Origin: Bacillota bacterium
GTDB taxonomy: Bacteria; Bacillota; Clostridia; Peptostreptococcales; Anaerovoracaceae
Direction of reading: 5' to 3'
Assembly: GCA_016302925.1 (NCBI GenBank)
Contig: JAEDMR010000002.1
Span: 1-26,325, forward strand
DNA: 26,325 nucleotides
Made by a program: the position numbers and the translations under genes. The notes below the pieces were generated by a model, which worked only from the letters and a program-made list of their open reading frames with translations, did no database searches and was not told where the DNA came from. This document shows, piece after piece, positions 1 to 7,522 of the stretch; position 1 is the stretch's first letter, and every line of letters starts with the position of its first letter.

Positions 1-2
1 AT

Positions 3-485
3 GCATTCCTGATTGAAGAAGCCAGGCGATATGATATAAAAGGGAAATCTTACATTGGTACACCTATGAAATATTACTTTATGGATCTGGGGCTTCGAAA
101 TGCAAGAATAAACTTCCGCCAGACGGAAGTAACCCATTCGATGGAAAATGTGATCTACAATGAGCTCAGAATGCGTGGATACAGTGTGGATGTTGGAAAT
201 CTTAGTATTGTGGAATCGGGCAAAGATGGTAAACCGGTAAAAAAACAGTTAGAAGTGGATTTCATATGTAATAAGGGATCAAAAAAATATTATATTCAAT
301 CGGCATATATGCTTGGTACGGAAGAAAAAATGGCACAGGAGATCCGACCTTTCCTGAGAATAAATGATTCATTCAAAAAGATTGTGATCACATCCAATAC
401 TCCGAAACCATTTTATACGGAGGAAGGCATACTGATGATGAATGTATATGACTTTTTATTGAAACAAGATTCATTAGAATTTTAG
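3..485 (+). CDS. AAA ATPase with DUF4143 domain, C-terminal fragment (5' end outside window)
   Basis: The frame is open from base 3 and no start codon is needed, so the internal ATG at 66 is not taken as the start. The visible 160 residues match the C-terminal DUF4143 domain of ATPases whose N-terminal P-loop domain would lie upstream. Landmarks are a YYFMDLGLRN segment, an ENVIYNELRMRGY helix, EVDFICNKG and a YYIQSAY strand, an arrangement reminiscent of a restriction-endonuclease-like fold (Glu followed by E-V-D). These ATPases are widespread in gut Firmicutes and Bacteroidetes and their role is unsettled. The stretch is visibly more AT-rich than the genes that follow, which suggests separate ancestry. 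A hairpin starts four bases after the stop codon. Family call is fairly sure; function is unknown. Confidence 0.8.
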   Translation, partial: AFLIEEARRYDIKGKSYIGTPMKYYFMDLGLRNARINFRQTEVTHSMENVIYNELRMRGYSVDVGNLSIVESGKDGKPVKKQLEVDFICNKGSKKYYIQSAYMLGTEEKMAQEIRPFLRINDSFKKIVITSNTPKPFYTEEGILMMNVYDFLLKQDSLEF

Positions 486-488
486 TAG

Positions 489-530
489 CTAAAAGATATT
501 TTAGTAATAATTAACCGAAATATCTTTTAG
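489..530. repeat. 13-bp perfect inverted repeat (hairpin)
   Basis: CTAAAAGATATTT at 489-501 pairs perfectly with AAATATCTTTTAG at 518-530 around a 16-base loop. It begins directly after the DUF4143 ATPase stop. It is AT-rich and has no T-run after it, so it may protect the 3' end of the mRNA rather than terminate; the stronger terminator follows at 553. Confidence 0.6.
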
Positions 531-552
531 AAGCAGCTGAAAAGTGCATGGA

Positions 553-582
553 GGACGGCGCGATAGCCGTCCTTTTTGTTTT
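553..582 (+). terminator. Intrinsic terminator after the DUF4143 ATPase gene
   Basis: GGACGGC (553-559) pairs with GCCGTCC (566-572) around a six-base loop and is followed by TTTTTGTTTT. This is a textbook rho-independent terminator for the plus-strand gene ending at 485. Confidence 0.85.
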
Positions 583-613
583 ACAGTAAAAGATTCTTAG
601 GTTTATAAAAATA

Positions 614-673
614 GACCTTGACGAATAAGGTCGATTGATGTAGACTAATACTGGGTTGATGATCATAAACCCA
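614..673 (+). promoter_or_regulatory. Promoter and candidate operators for the BlaI/M56 operon
   Basis: A -35 TTGACG (618-623), 17-base spacer and -10 TAGACT (641-646) lie upstream of the repressor gene. A perfect dyad, GACCTT (614-619) with AAGGTC (627-632), covers the -35. A second perfect dyad, TGGGTT (652-657) with AACCCA (668-673), sits at the expected transcription start. BlaI-family repressors bind dyads overlapping their own promoters, so both are candidate operators for autoregulation. The assignment to BlaI is inferred from position; the arms do not match the staphylococcal TACA/TGTA operator. Confidence 0.55.
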
Positions 674-699
674 AAAAGAGAAAAGGGGATGAAGATAGA

Positions 700-1065
700 A
701 TGGAGCGTGGAAAACTTTGCGACAGTGATTACCGTTTCCTGTGTGTGGTGTGGGATCATGCGCCGGTGAACTCCGGTGAACTGGTGAAATTGTGCCAGAC
801 ACAGTTGGGATGGAAAAAGTCCACGACATACACCGTGATCCGCAAACTGTGCGAGAAAGGATATATCGCCAGTGAAAATGCGGTGATTACTGTGCTGATT
901 TCGAAAGAAGAGGTGCAGGCGGCGGAGTCTGCCTATTTCATTGAACGTACATTTGACGGGTCACTGCCGGGATTCGTTGCAGCTTTTCTGGGCGGCAGAA
1001 AGATTTCCGATGAACAGGCCGCGGAATTAAAGAAGATGATTGATGCGCACAGAGAGGAGCAGTAA
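700..1065 (+). CDS. blaI: BlaI/MecI/CopY-family transcriptional repressor
   Basis: A 121-residue winged-helix repressor. Residues 9-60 form the DNA-binding domain, with the family pattern W(D)-x-x-x-P-V-N-S-G-E-L and the recognition-helix segment KKSTTYTVIRKLCEKGYI. The C-terminal half is helical and is expected to dimerise; the AFLGG segment lies near where BlaI-type repressors are cleaved when the partner sensor is activated. In this family the repressor holds off its own operon until a membrane M56 protease signals cell-wall damage. The partner gene starts on the base after this stop codon, so the two are translated together. The start has AGGGGATG about 10-16 bases upstream. The symbol is a family label; no beta-lactamase gene is in the window, so the regulon is unknown. 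Confidence 0.85.
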   Translation: MERGKLCDSDYRFLCVVWDHAPVNSGELVKLCQTQLGWKKSTTYTVIRKLCEKGYIASENAVITVLISKEEVQAAESAYFIERTFDGSLPGFVAAFLGGRKISDEQAAELKKMIDAHREEQ

Positions 1066-2781
1066 ATGGGAGATATCGAAGAGTTTTTTCTTAATTTTCT
1101 GCAGCGAAACCAGGTGGTTGCGATTGTGATCCTGGCGGTACTGGCTGTCCGCTTTCTGCTTCGAAACTGCCCGAAGAAGTATTCCTACTGGCTGTGGGGA
1201 ATCGTCGGAGTGCGCATGATGTTTGATCTGCCGCTTTCCTCGCCTTTCAGCCTGTTTCATCTGCTGGGGATTTTTGAAGAGCGTGCCGGCAGCGCCGCTG
1301 CAGCCGCACAGAAAGTGACGCCGGCGGGAGTGCAGACTCCGGCCGCCATGCCGGGACAGAACCTCATGGATCCTGCCGGAAAGATTGCTGCTTTGCAGAC
1401 AGGATCCGATCTGGCAGGTCATGGGCAACCGGTTCTGACAGTGCTTTTTTTCCTGTGGATTGCAGGGATTGCCGTGGTTCTGTCTTACGGCGCATATTCC
1501 TGCATAAAATGCAGGAAAACGGTGCGCACTGCGGTGATCCTGAACAGACAGACGGGTCTGCAGCGGGGGAGAGTCCGGGAATGTGACCGGATTCCGTCTC
1601 CCTTTGTGCTGGGTCTGATCCGGCCGGTTATCTATATTCCCTTCGGGATGGAAGAAGATACTCTGCAGTACATTCTGGCGCATGAATACTGCCATATCCG
1701 GCGGCATGACCCGCTCTGGAAGCTGATTGCCTTCCTGCTGCTGGCAGTGTACTGGTGGAACCCGCTCGTCTGGGCAGCATTTCTGTGTATGGTGCGGGAT
1801 ATGGAGATGAGCTGTGATGAAGCGGTGATTGCATCCCTGGGCTATGGAGCCAAAAAAGGTTACAGCGCATCGCTTCTGGCGTTTGCAGTGAAACGGCATC
1901 CCTGTTCGTTTGCGCCGGTTGCTTTTGGTGAGGGGGATGCAGAAAGGAGAATCAGAAACGTGCTGGATTTTAAAAAGCCCCGGATGTGGGCAGCTGCAGC
2001 TCTGACGGTTCTTGTAATCGTGGTGGCGACAGGATGTCTGACCAATCAGGAGTCGGCAGCAGATCAGAAAACAGAGGAGAATATTGCACAGTGGGCGCAG
2101 GCGTTCTGCGAGAGAGATACCGATGTCATTCTGAAGATGACTTCCGAGGATGCGCAGAAGGATCTGGAGAATCAGGAACTCCTGTATGGGAAGAATTTCG
2201 GATGGTCCAGCCCGTGGCCGTGGGAAGAGGATCCCGAAGCATCTTGCTTCCAGATCCGTTCTGTGGACACCTGGGCGAAGACGGCAGAGATCCTGTATTA
2301 TGCAAAGGTATCGGACCCGCATGTGACCGTCTGGAAGGAAACGATCCATTATGCGAACGAAAATGATCTTTTTCAGGTAACTGGAGAAAGACTGAAGGTC
2401 TATGATGCCATCGCTTCCGGGCAGGAGTTTGATGATGCATATCCGGAAGGGATCAGCGGGACTGCGATGGATTACCTGACGAATAATATGAAGGATATGA
2501 TGGAGACACTGAGCGGACATGTGGCAGGGGGAAGCGGAAAGGATCCGCTCCAGGACCCTCTTCAGGCTGCACGGCAGCTGCTGAATCTTTCAGAGGATGA
2601 CAGTGAGGTGCAGCTTGCGGTAAAGGACGGAACAGACACAGAAAACGGAGAAGACAATGCGGTTTCTGTGCAGATCACGTTTCCGCAGGACGGCGCGGTG
2701 CGGCAGGTGAAGATGGTACGGCCATGGGATGAAAACGGGATCTGGATCCCGCAGGATGATACACAGGGAACAGCGCAGTAA
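1066..2781 (+). CDS. M56 family metallopeptidase, BlaR1/MecR1-like antirepressor with a non-PBP C-terminal domain
   Basis: A 571-residue membrane protease. Hydrophobic segments fall near residues 16-33, 40-66, 121-146, 219-243 and 307-323. The zinc motif is HEYCH (H206, E207, H210), with E247 in RDMEMSCDEA as a probable third ligand. The family senses an external signal and cleaves the BlaI-type repressor in the cytoplasm. Classical BlaR1 ends in a penicillin-binding domain with an S-x-x-K acylation motif. Here the roughly 245 residues after the last membrane segment (ENIAQWAQAF onward) show no such motif and look like a small alpha/beta binding domain, possibly NTF2/DUF4829-like. A Cys at 324 (VATGC) gives a weak lipobox. 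It abuts the repressor gene with no gap. Family is confident; the signal is unknown. Confidence 0.85.
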   Translation: MGDIEEFFLNFLQRNQVVAIVILAVLAVRFLLRNCPKKYSYWLWGIVGVRMMFDLPLSSPFSLFHLLGIFEERAGSAAAAAQKVTPAGVQTPAAMPGQNLMDPAGKIAALQTGSDLAGHGQPVLTVLFFLWIAGIAVVLSYGAYSCIKCRKTVRTAVILNRQTGLQRGRVRECDRIPSPFVLGLIRPVIYIPFGMEEDTLQYILAHEYCHIRRHDPLWKLIAFLLLAVYWWNPLVWAAFLCMVRDMEMSCDEAVIASLGYGAKKGYSASLLAFAVKRHPCSFAPVAFGEGDAERRIRNVLDFKKPRMWAAAALTVLVIVVATGCLTNQESAADQKTEENIAQWAQAFCERDTDVILKMTSEDAQKDLENQELLYGKNFGWSSPWPWEEDPEASCFQIRSVDTWAKTAEILYYAKVSDPHVTVWKETIHYANENDLFQVTGERLKVYDAIASGQEFDDAYPEGISGTAMDYLTNNMKDMMETLSGHVAGGSGKDPLQDPLQAARQLLNLSEDDSEVQLAVKDGTDTENGEDNAVSVQITFPQDGAVRQVKMVRPWDENGIWIPQDDTQGTAQ

Positions 2782-2796
2782 CGTGCCCGAAGGAAA

Positions 2797-2839
2797 AAAA
2801 CGGTTATTCCTGCCGCATTGTGGCGGGAATAACCGTTTT
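2797..2839. terminator. Intrinsic terminator after the BlaI/M56 operon
   Basis: An 18-base stem (2797-2814 with 2822-2839, one G-T wobble) with a seven-base loop. The arms start AAAACGG and end CCGTTTT, so it can work in both directions. It closes the BlaI/M56 operon and separates it from the lysozyme gene. Confidence 0.8.
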
Positions 2840-2840
2840 G

Positions 2841-2849
2841 TGGTATACT
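2841..2849 (+). promoter_or_regulatory. Candidate extended -10 promoter for the GH25 lysozyme gene
   Basis: TGG directly followed by TATACT forms an extended -10 element. No good -35 is seen at 17 bases because that region is the preceding terminator stem. It would give an untranslated leader of about 90 bases. Confidence 0.4.
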
Positions 2850-2947
2850 AGAAAGGATTGCGGAAAGAAAAAGTGACAGAATGTGACGTTTTTCGATTCC
2901 CGATCGTTATAGATACAGAAGATTTAGAAAACAGAGGGGGAAAAAGA

Positions 2948-5092
2948 ATGATCAAAACAGGGTTTGCGAGGCGGTCGCTGATCACAGGCATGATTGCGCT
3001 GGTGCTTGTGCTGGCAGCTTTTCTGATGCTGTCGGCGTCGGCAGGTGCGGAGGCTTACGGGAGCACTACAGTTTCCCGGTATACGGGGAATACCTATACC
3101 CACAGCAGCGCACTGGGTGATGTGCTGATTGTGGATGGGGTGGACGTCTCCTACATCCAGAAGAACAATGTGGACTGGCAGCAGGCCAAGGCAGACGGCA
3201 TTGATTTTGCGATTATCCGTGTGGGTGCCAGGGGATATGCCGATGCAGGCAGGCTGATCGAAGATGATTACTATAAAGAAAACATCCAGAGGGCAAAGGA
3301 TGCGGGTCTCATGGTAGGCGTGTATTTCTTCTCCCAGGCGCTGGATGAGCTGGAGGCCTATGCGGAAGCCAGCTATACGCTGAAGCTTCTGGACGGAATT
3401 CAGCTAGACCTTCCGGTCTATATGGATTACGAATTTGCCGGCGGCAGCGCGGGACGGCTGACCAAGGCGAAGCTTCCGAAATCGCAGATGACGGCAAATG
3501 CAGTGAAATTCTGCGAGACGATCGAAGAATCGGGACTCTATGAAGCCGGATTTTATGCGAACCGGAACTTTCTGAATAATACGGTGGACGGCGCGCTGAT
3601 CAGCAGCCGCTGGCCGGTGTGGGTGGCACAGTACAACACAAGCACAGACTATGCCAGTGCCTATCACATGTGGCAGTATACTTCCGGCGGAACGATTGCC
3701 GGCTACAGCGGACGCGTTGATACCAACTTCCTGTATCTGCAGCTGCGTCCGGCGTCATCCAGTGCGATGTCCGTCGCAGAGAGCACTGTGACGCTGACAG
3801 GGGGATCCACCTTTACATACAATGAAGGTACCGTTCATAAGCCGCAGGTGCGCGTGACGAAATACGGACTGCCTCTGACAGAAGGGGTGGACTACCGGCT
3901 GAATTACCTGAAAAATGCAGAAGCAGGCACAGGCTATGTCCTGGTGAAGGGGATCGGAAGCTATACAGATTATCAGCTGGTACCGTTTACAATCCGTCCG
4001 TCATCCAGTCTTTCCGGCATTACCGTGGACCGGATCCTGAATAAATATTATACCGGTTCGCCGCGAATCCCGGCATCCATTACGGTGCGGGATGCAGAAG
4101 GAAATGTGCTGGTGGAAGGCGTCGATTACACCTTTACGGTGAAAAATGCGACGGAAGTGGGTACTGCGACTGTGACGATCCAGTTTATGGGAAACCATTC
4201 CGGAACGATGACGACAACCTATAAGATTCTTCAGACAACGCAGAAGATTCAGGCAGATCAGGCTTCCTACGCGGTTTCACTGGGAGACAGCCCGTTTCTG
4301 CTCAGCGGCATTTCCTGTACGGGAAACGGGAAACTGTCTTTCAGTTCCAGCGATAAAAATGTGGTGACGGTTTCCAGCAGCGGAAAGGTGACGGTTGTAG
4401 GTGCCGGAAGCGCAGTGATTACGGTAAAAGCGGCGGAGACGACAGAGTATAAGGCCGCCTCGCTGGAGATTCCGGTGCAGGTGTCCCAGCCGGCACAGAC
4501 GATTTACACGGTGCAGGACTCCTATACCCTGGCGCGGATGAGCAGCCCGTTTTTCCTCGGTGCGCAGACGGATACCGGGGCACCGGTCACGTACCAGTCC
4601 ACCAATCCGAAAGTGGCGACAGTCCGCAATGACGGAAGAGTCACGCTGATGGGGCCGGGAAAAGCGGAAATTATCATTACGGCACCTGCCGTCGGCGTTT
4701 ACAGCCCGGCAGAAAAACGTGTCCCGGTCACCGTGAAAGAAATGGATGAAGCAGCGTATGCGGAGCGGTTTGAAACACTGAAAACGGGCATTGAAAATAC
4801 CCGGATTGTCCAGCTGAAAGCATACCTGGAAAAGAATAAAGTGAAGTTGACCTGGAAGAAATCCAATTCGGGATATTCGGTGGATGCGTTCCAGATCTGG
4901 CGCTCGGTGAAGCAGTCCAGCGGCTATTCGAAAATCTACACAACCGTGGACGGCAGCAGCAAGTATTATACCAATACGAAGAATGTGAAACCGGGGCAGA
5001 CCTACTGGTATAAGGTCCGCGGCGTCCGCAGCCTGGAGGGGAAGCTGGTTTACACGAATTTCGTGAAGATCCGGGTCACAACGCCGAAATAA
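2948..5092 (+). CDS. Secreted GH25 lysozyme (N-acetylmuramidase) with Ig-like and fibronectin type III repeats
   Basis: A 714-residue exported peptidoglycan hydrolase. ATG 2948 is chosen because AGAGGGGG lies seven bases upstream; an in-frame TTG at 2858 lacks a ribosome site and would put 30 residues before the signal peptide. Residues 1-36 are a signal peptide ending SASAGAEA. Residues about 62-265 are a GH25 catalytic domain, with D66 in GVDVSYIQ and the acid pair D160/E162 in YMDYEF. Then come two Ig-like repeats (each with a GVDY motif), two Big2 repeats (S-S-x-x-x-V-x-T-V-x-x-x-G-K-V pattern) and a C-terminal FN3 module (KVKLTWKKS, TYWYKVRGV). The repeats probably hold it at the wall. 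No sortase motif is seen. GH25 enzymes cleave the MurNAc-GlcNAc beta-1,4 bond. It has its own promoter and terminator. Confidence 0.9.
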   Translation: MIKTGFARRSLITGMIALVLVLAAFLMLSASAGAEAYGSTTVSRYTGNTYTHSSALGDVLIVDGVDVSYIQKNNVDWQQAKADGIDFAIIRVGARGYADAGRLIEDDYYKENIQRAKDAGLMVGVYFFSQALDELEAYAEASYTLKLLDGIQLDLPVYMDYEFAGGSAGRLTKAKLPKSQMTANAVKFCETIEESGLYEAGFYANRNFLNNTVDGALISSRWPVWVAQYNTSTDYASAYHMWQYTSGGTIAGYSGRVDTNFLYLQLRPASSSAMSVAESTVTLTGGSTFTYNEGTVHKPQVRVTKYGLPLTEGVDYRLNYLKNAEAGTGYVLVKGIGSYTDYQLVPFTIRPSSSLSGITVDRILNKYYTGSPRIPASITVRDAEGNVLVEGVDYTFTVKNATEVGTATVTIQFMGNHSGTMTTTYKILQTTQKIQADQASYAVSLGDSPFLLSGISCTGNGKLSFSSSDKNVVTVSSSGKVTVVGAGSAVITVKAAETTEYKAASLEIPVQVSQPAQTIYTVQDSYTLARMSSPFFLGAQTDTGAPVTYQSTNPKVATVRNDGRVTLMGPGKAEIIITAPAVGVYSPAEKRVPVTVKEMDEAAYAERFETLKTGIENTRIVQLKAYLEKNKVKLTWKKSNSGYSVDAFQIWRSVKQSSGYSKIYTTVDGSSKYYTNTKNVKPGQTYWYKVRGVRSLEGKLVYTNFVKIRVTTPK

Positions 5093-5121
5093 GAATCTCA
5101 GAACAGAAAACCAGAACAGAA

Positions 5122-5159
5122 AAAAAGGTCCGGCACTCCGCAGTGCTTCGGACCTTTTT
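5122..5159. terminator. Bidirectional intrinsic terminator between convergent genes
   Basis: AAAAAGGTCCG (5122-5132) pairs with CGGACCTTTTT (5149-5159), with an inner GCACT/AGTGC pairing. The A-run and T-run make it functional on both strands, for the lysozyme gene (plus) and the desulfhydrase-like gene (minus). Confidence 0.9.
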
Positions 5160-5172
5160 CCGTATGAAACAT

Positions 5173-6210
5173 TTATTCGATGACATGCATGTAGCAGTCC
5201 CGCTCCTTTTCAATCTCCACGCGGTGGAACGGGGTAGCGATGCCGGGGCTGCCGCCGGTATGGACAAAGACCACTTTCTCACCCTGCGCGATGCGGCCGG
5301 ATCTGACCATTTCCAGGAGCCCCGCAAAAGCTTTTCCGGTGTAGCACGGATCCAGGATCAGAGCCTCTTTTTCTGCCATATAGTACATGGCCTCCCGCAC
5401 TTCCTTTACCGGGTTGTTATAGGCGCCGCGATCGTAATCGCTGATGAGATCGTAATCGTCAGCGCAAAGTTCCAGCGGAAGCGCTTTCCCGTAGTAGTCT
5501 TTGATCCGGTCATAGTAATCCATTGCGTAGGCGACCAGACCGTGCGGCTTCGGAGAAATGCCGATTCCGGTCAGGTGCATCGGCAGCGCTTCGTTATGAA
5601 TGCCGACCTGCAGACCCATGTAGGTGCCCATGCTGCCGACCGGGCAGATCACACGGCATCCCTCCAGGGATGTGTCTTTCACCTGTTCTGCCAGTTCTAA
5701 AGCACACTCGTAATATCCCAGGATTCCCAGTTCATTGGAACCGCCGACCGGAATGTAGTATACTTTTTCTCCTTTGGCTTCCTCGGCCGCTTTTACTTCG
5801 GCGACGGTCATATCGAACAGTTCAGCTTCCGTATGTACATTGTCCGGTTTCTTCAGATAGACATCGCAGCCCATCATGCCGTCCAGCAGCAGGTTGGCGG
5901 AAAGCTCTCCCGGATACGGATCGACTGCGACAATTGCGCCGCGCATACCGTATTTTCTTGCAACTGCCATGGTCAGACGGCCATGATTGGTCTGCGCGCC
6001 TCCTACTGTCAGCAGGAAGGTGGCGCCCTGATCCTGTGCATCCTTCAGAAGATACTCCAGCTTCCGCAACTTATTTCCGCCCATGGCAAGGGGTGTCAGA
6101 TCATCCCGCTTGATATACAGCTCAATGCCAAGATCCTTCGAAATATTCGGCAGATACTCCAGCGGAGTCGGCAGATGGAGCATGTTGACTTTTTCATGTC
6201 CCAGTAACAT
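5173..6210 (-). CDS. PLP-dependent D-cysteine desulfhydrase / ACC deaminase family enzyme
   Basis: A 345-residue fold-type II PLP enzyme, close to the roughly 330 residues usual for D-cysteine desulfhydrase (DcyD). The motif GGNKLRK carries the Schiff-base lysine K47; GGAQTNH at about 70-76 is the phosphate/substrate segment; HTGGSPG near the C terminus is typical. It would convert D-cysteine (or a related D-amino acid) to pyruvate, ammonia and sulfide; ACC deaminase activity cannot be excluded by eye. ATG 6210 is preferred because GGGAGGT lies 11 bases upstream across an unbroken A-tract. An upstream in-frame ATG at 6339 would add a hydrophobic 43-residue extension but has no ribosome site. 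It is a single-gene unit ending at the shared terminator. Confidence 0.85.
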   Translation of the reverse strand: MLLGHEKVNMLHLPTPLEYLPNISKDLGIELYIKRDDLTPLAMGGNKLRKLEYLLKDAQDQGATFLLTVGGAQTNHGRLTMAVARKYGMRGAIVAVDPYPGELSANLLLDGMMGCDVYLKKPDNVHTEAELFDMTVAEVKAAEEAKGEKVYYIPVGGSNELGILGYYECALELAEQVKDTSLEGCRVICPVGSMGTYMGLQVGIHNEALPMHLTGIGISPKPHGLVAYAMDYYDRIKDYYGKALPLELCADDYDLISDYDRGAYNNPVKEVREAMYYMAEKEALILDPCYTGKAFAGLLEMVRSGRIAQGEKVVFVHTGGSPGIATPFHRVEIEKERDCYMHVIE

Positions 6211-6332
6211 TTTTTTTTGAACCTCCCAGTCAGCCGGAGTCTTCTTTCTCCGAAATCTCGCCGCGCGGACAGATTTTGCGCAGAAATACAGAAAAACAGA
6301 AGAAAAGAAAAAACCGGCATATAAAATTTCTG

Positions 6333-6361
6333 TTTCCATTTTATCATATTAATGGTAAAAT
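6333..6361 (+). promoter_or_regulatory. Promoter for the coiled-coil/DUF554 operon
   Basis: TTTCCA (6333-6338), 17-base spacer, TAAAAT (6356-6361): 4/6 and 5/6 matches to sigma-A consensus. The start codon is 42 bases downstream, after an AAAGGAGA ribosome site. Confidence 0.6.
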
Positions 6362-6403
6362 AGAAACAAAAGTTTTAATGAATTCTGAAAGGAGATTACG
6401 ATT

Positions 6404-6712
6404 ATGGCTTTTATGGACAAATTAGGACAGATTGCCAATAAAGTAGGCGATGTAGCAGGGGATACGCTGGACTATGGCAAGGCCAAGGGGAAAATCGTTC
6501 TGGAAAAAGGAAAGATCAAAGACGCAAAAGAAGCACTGGGAAATTATGTATATAAAGCGGTGAAAGAAGGCGGTCATCCGGAAAACGACAGAATCATGGC
6601 GTTCTGTGCGGAAATCGACGCACACCTGGCGGAGATTGAGAAGCTGCAGGCGGATGCAAAGCAGAGCGGCCAGGACATATCTGATGCCTTTGACGGAGGA
6701 GACAAAGAATGA
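6404..6712 (+). CDS. Small soluble coiled-coil protein of unknown function
   Basis: A 102-residue charged, helical protein with no signal peptide or membrane segment. Residues 1-45 are Lys- and Gly-rich (KLGQIANKVGDVAGD) and residues 60-95 form a likely coiled coil (CAEIDAHLAEIEKLQADAKQ). It resembles short Clostridia proteins that sometimes precede a zinc ribbon, but no Cys pairs are present here. The start is backed by AAAGGAGA eight bases upstream. Its stop overlaps the next ATG in an ATGA, so it is translationally coupled to the DUF554 membrane protein and may work with it. I do not recognise a function. Confidence 0.75.
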   Translation: MAFMDKLGQIANKVGDVAGDTLDYGKAKGKIVLEKGKIKDAKEALGNYVYKAVKEGGHPENDRIMAFCAEIDAHLAEIEKLQADAKQSGQDISDAFDGGDKE

Positions 6713-7398
6713 TTGGAGTGGTGGTAAACACTCTTACTGTGATTGTGGGTAGTACAATCGGCCTGCTGTTCCGGAAGCTGATCCCGGAACAGTGGACCGA
6801 CTTTATTATGAAGGGCCTTGGTCTGTGCACGATCTACATCGGCATCGACGGTGCACTGGAGGGAACTAACACGCTGGTGACCATCATTTCCATCGCAGCA
6901 GGCGCACTGATCGGCGCAGTGCTGGATCTGGACGGAAAGCTGAACCGCTTTGCATCGGGGCTTGAAAACCGGTTTAAAAAAGAGGGATGCGGCGGACCGA
7001 CCATCGCAGAGGGATTTGTGACCGCCAGCCTGCTGTTCTGTGTGGGGGCCATGACCATCGTGGGATCTCTGCAGGCGGGGCTCACCGGGGATAATACCAT
7101 GCTGTATACCAAGGCGACGCTGGATTTTATCTCTTCACTGATTTTCGCGGCGTCTCTGGGAATCGGTGTCCTGCTTGCGGCGGCTTTCGTGCTGGTGTTT
7201 CAGGGAGCAATCGTACTGGCAGCGCAGGCAGCGGCGCCGCTCCTGACAGATTATGTGGTGGCTGAGATGACCTGCGTCGGATCAATTCTCATCGTCGGAC
7301 TGGCGCTGAATATACTCGGCGTAACGAATCTGAAAATCATGAACTTCCTGCCGGCGATTTTTCTGCCGATTCTGCTGTGCATGGTTCTGCAGGCATAA
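6709..7398 (+). CDS. DUF554 (YdfK-like) integral membrane protein
   Basis: A 229-residue membrane protein with about six to seven hydrophobic segments. The N terminus (IGVVVNTLTVIVGSTIGLLF) is typical of DUF554, as are the GLGLCTIYIGIDGAL segment and the GALIGAVLDLDGKL loop. The C terminus has two further helices. The family is conserved in Firmicutes, with function unproven; transport is only an inference from topology. Translation starts within the ATGA overlap with the upstream gene, so the two are made together. No plus-strand terminator with a T-run is seen after it; the hairpin at 7453 is oriented for the opposite strand. Confidence 0.85.
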   Translation: MIGVVVNTLTVIVGSTIGLLFRKLIPEQWTDFIMKGLGLCTIYIGIDGALEGTNTLVTIISIAAGALIGAVLDLDGKLNRFASGLENRFKKEGCGGPTIAEGFVTASLLFCVGAMTIVGSLQAGLTGDNTMLYTKATLDFISSLIFAASLGIGVLLAAAFVLVFQGAIVLAAQAAAPLLTDYVVAEMTCVGSILIVGLALNILGVTNLKIMNFLPAIFLPILLCMVLQA

Positions 7399-7447
7399 AG
7401 CCGACTGCTCATGGGGCAGGCTTCCGCAGGAAATCAGGAAGTGAAAT

Positions 7448-7504
7448 AAAAAACAGGCTGCATCCGCATTCCCTGCTGTGAGGGAGGAACGGATCGCGGC
7501 CTGT
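7448..7504 (-). terminator. Intrinsic terminator for the minus-strand zinc-ribbon gene
   Basis: Outer arms at 7453-7466 and 7490-7504 pair (ACAGGC with GCCTGT, ATCCG with CGGAT, one bulge), with an inner CCCT/AGGG pairing. On the minus strand the stem is followed by a T-run (plus-strand A-run 7448-7453), so it serves the gene ending at 7523. It may also slow convergent transcription from the DUF554 gene. Confidence 0.7.
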
Positions 7505-7522
7505 ATTCATTCATAGAATCAG

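Noticed and set aside
1027..2520. Long minus-strand open frame (497 codons)
   Set aside because: It lies entirely antisense to the M56 protease gene, is rich in His/Pro/Cys/Arg, has no family motif and no ribosome site. It is a composition shadow.
700..2781. Calling the BlaI/M56 pair a beta-lactam resistance operon
   Set aside because: There is no beta-lactamase or PBP2a gene nearby and the sensor lacks a penicillin-binding motif.
2858..2947. TTG start giving a 744-residue lysozyme
   Set aside because: No ribosome site, and it would put 30 polar residues before an evident signal peptide; ATG 2948 has AGAGGGGG upstream.
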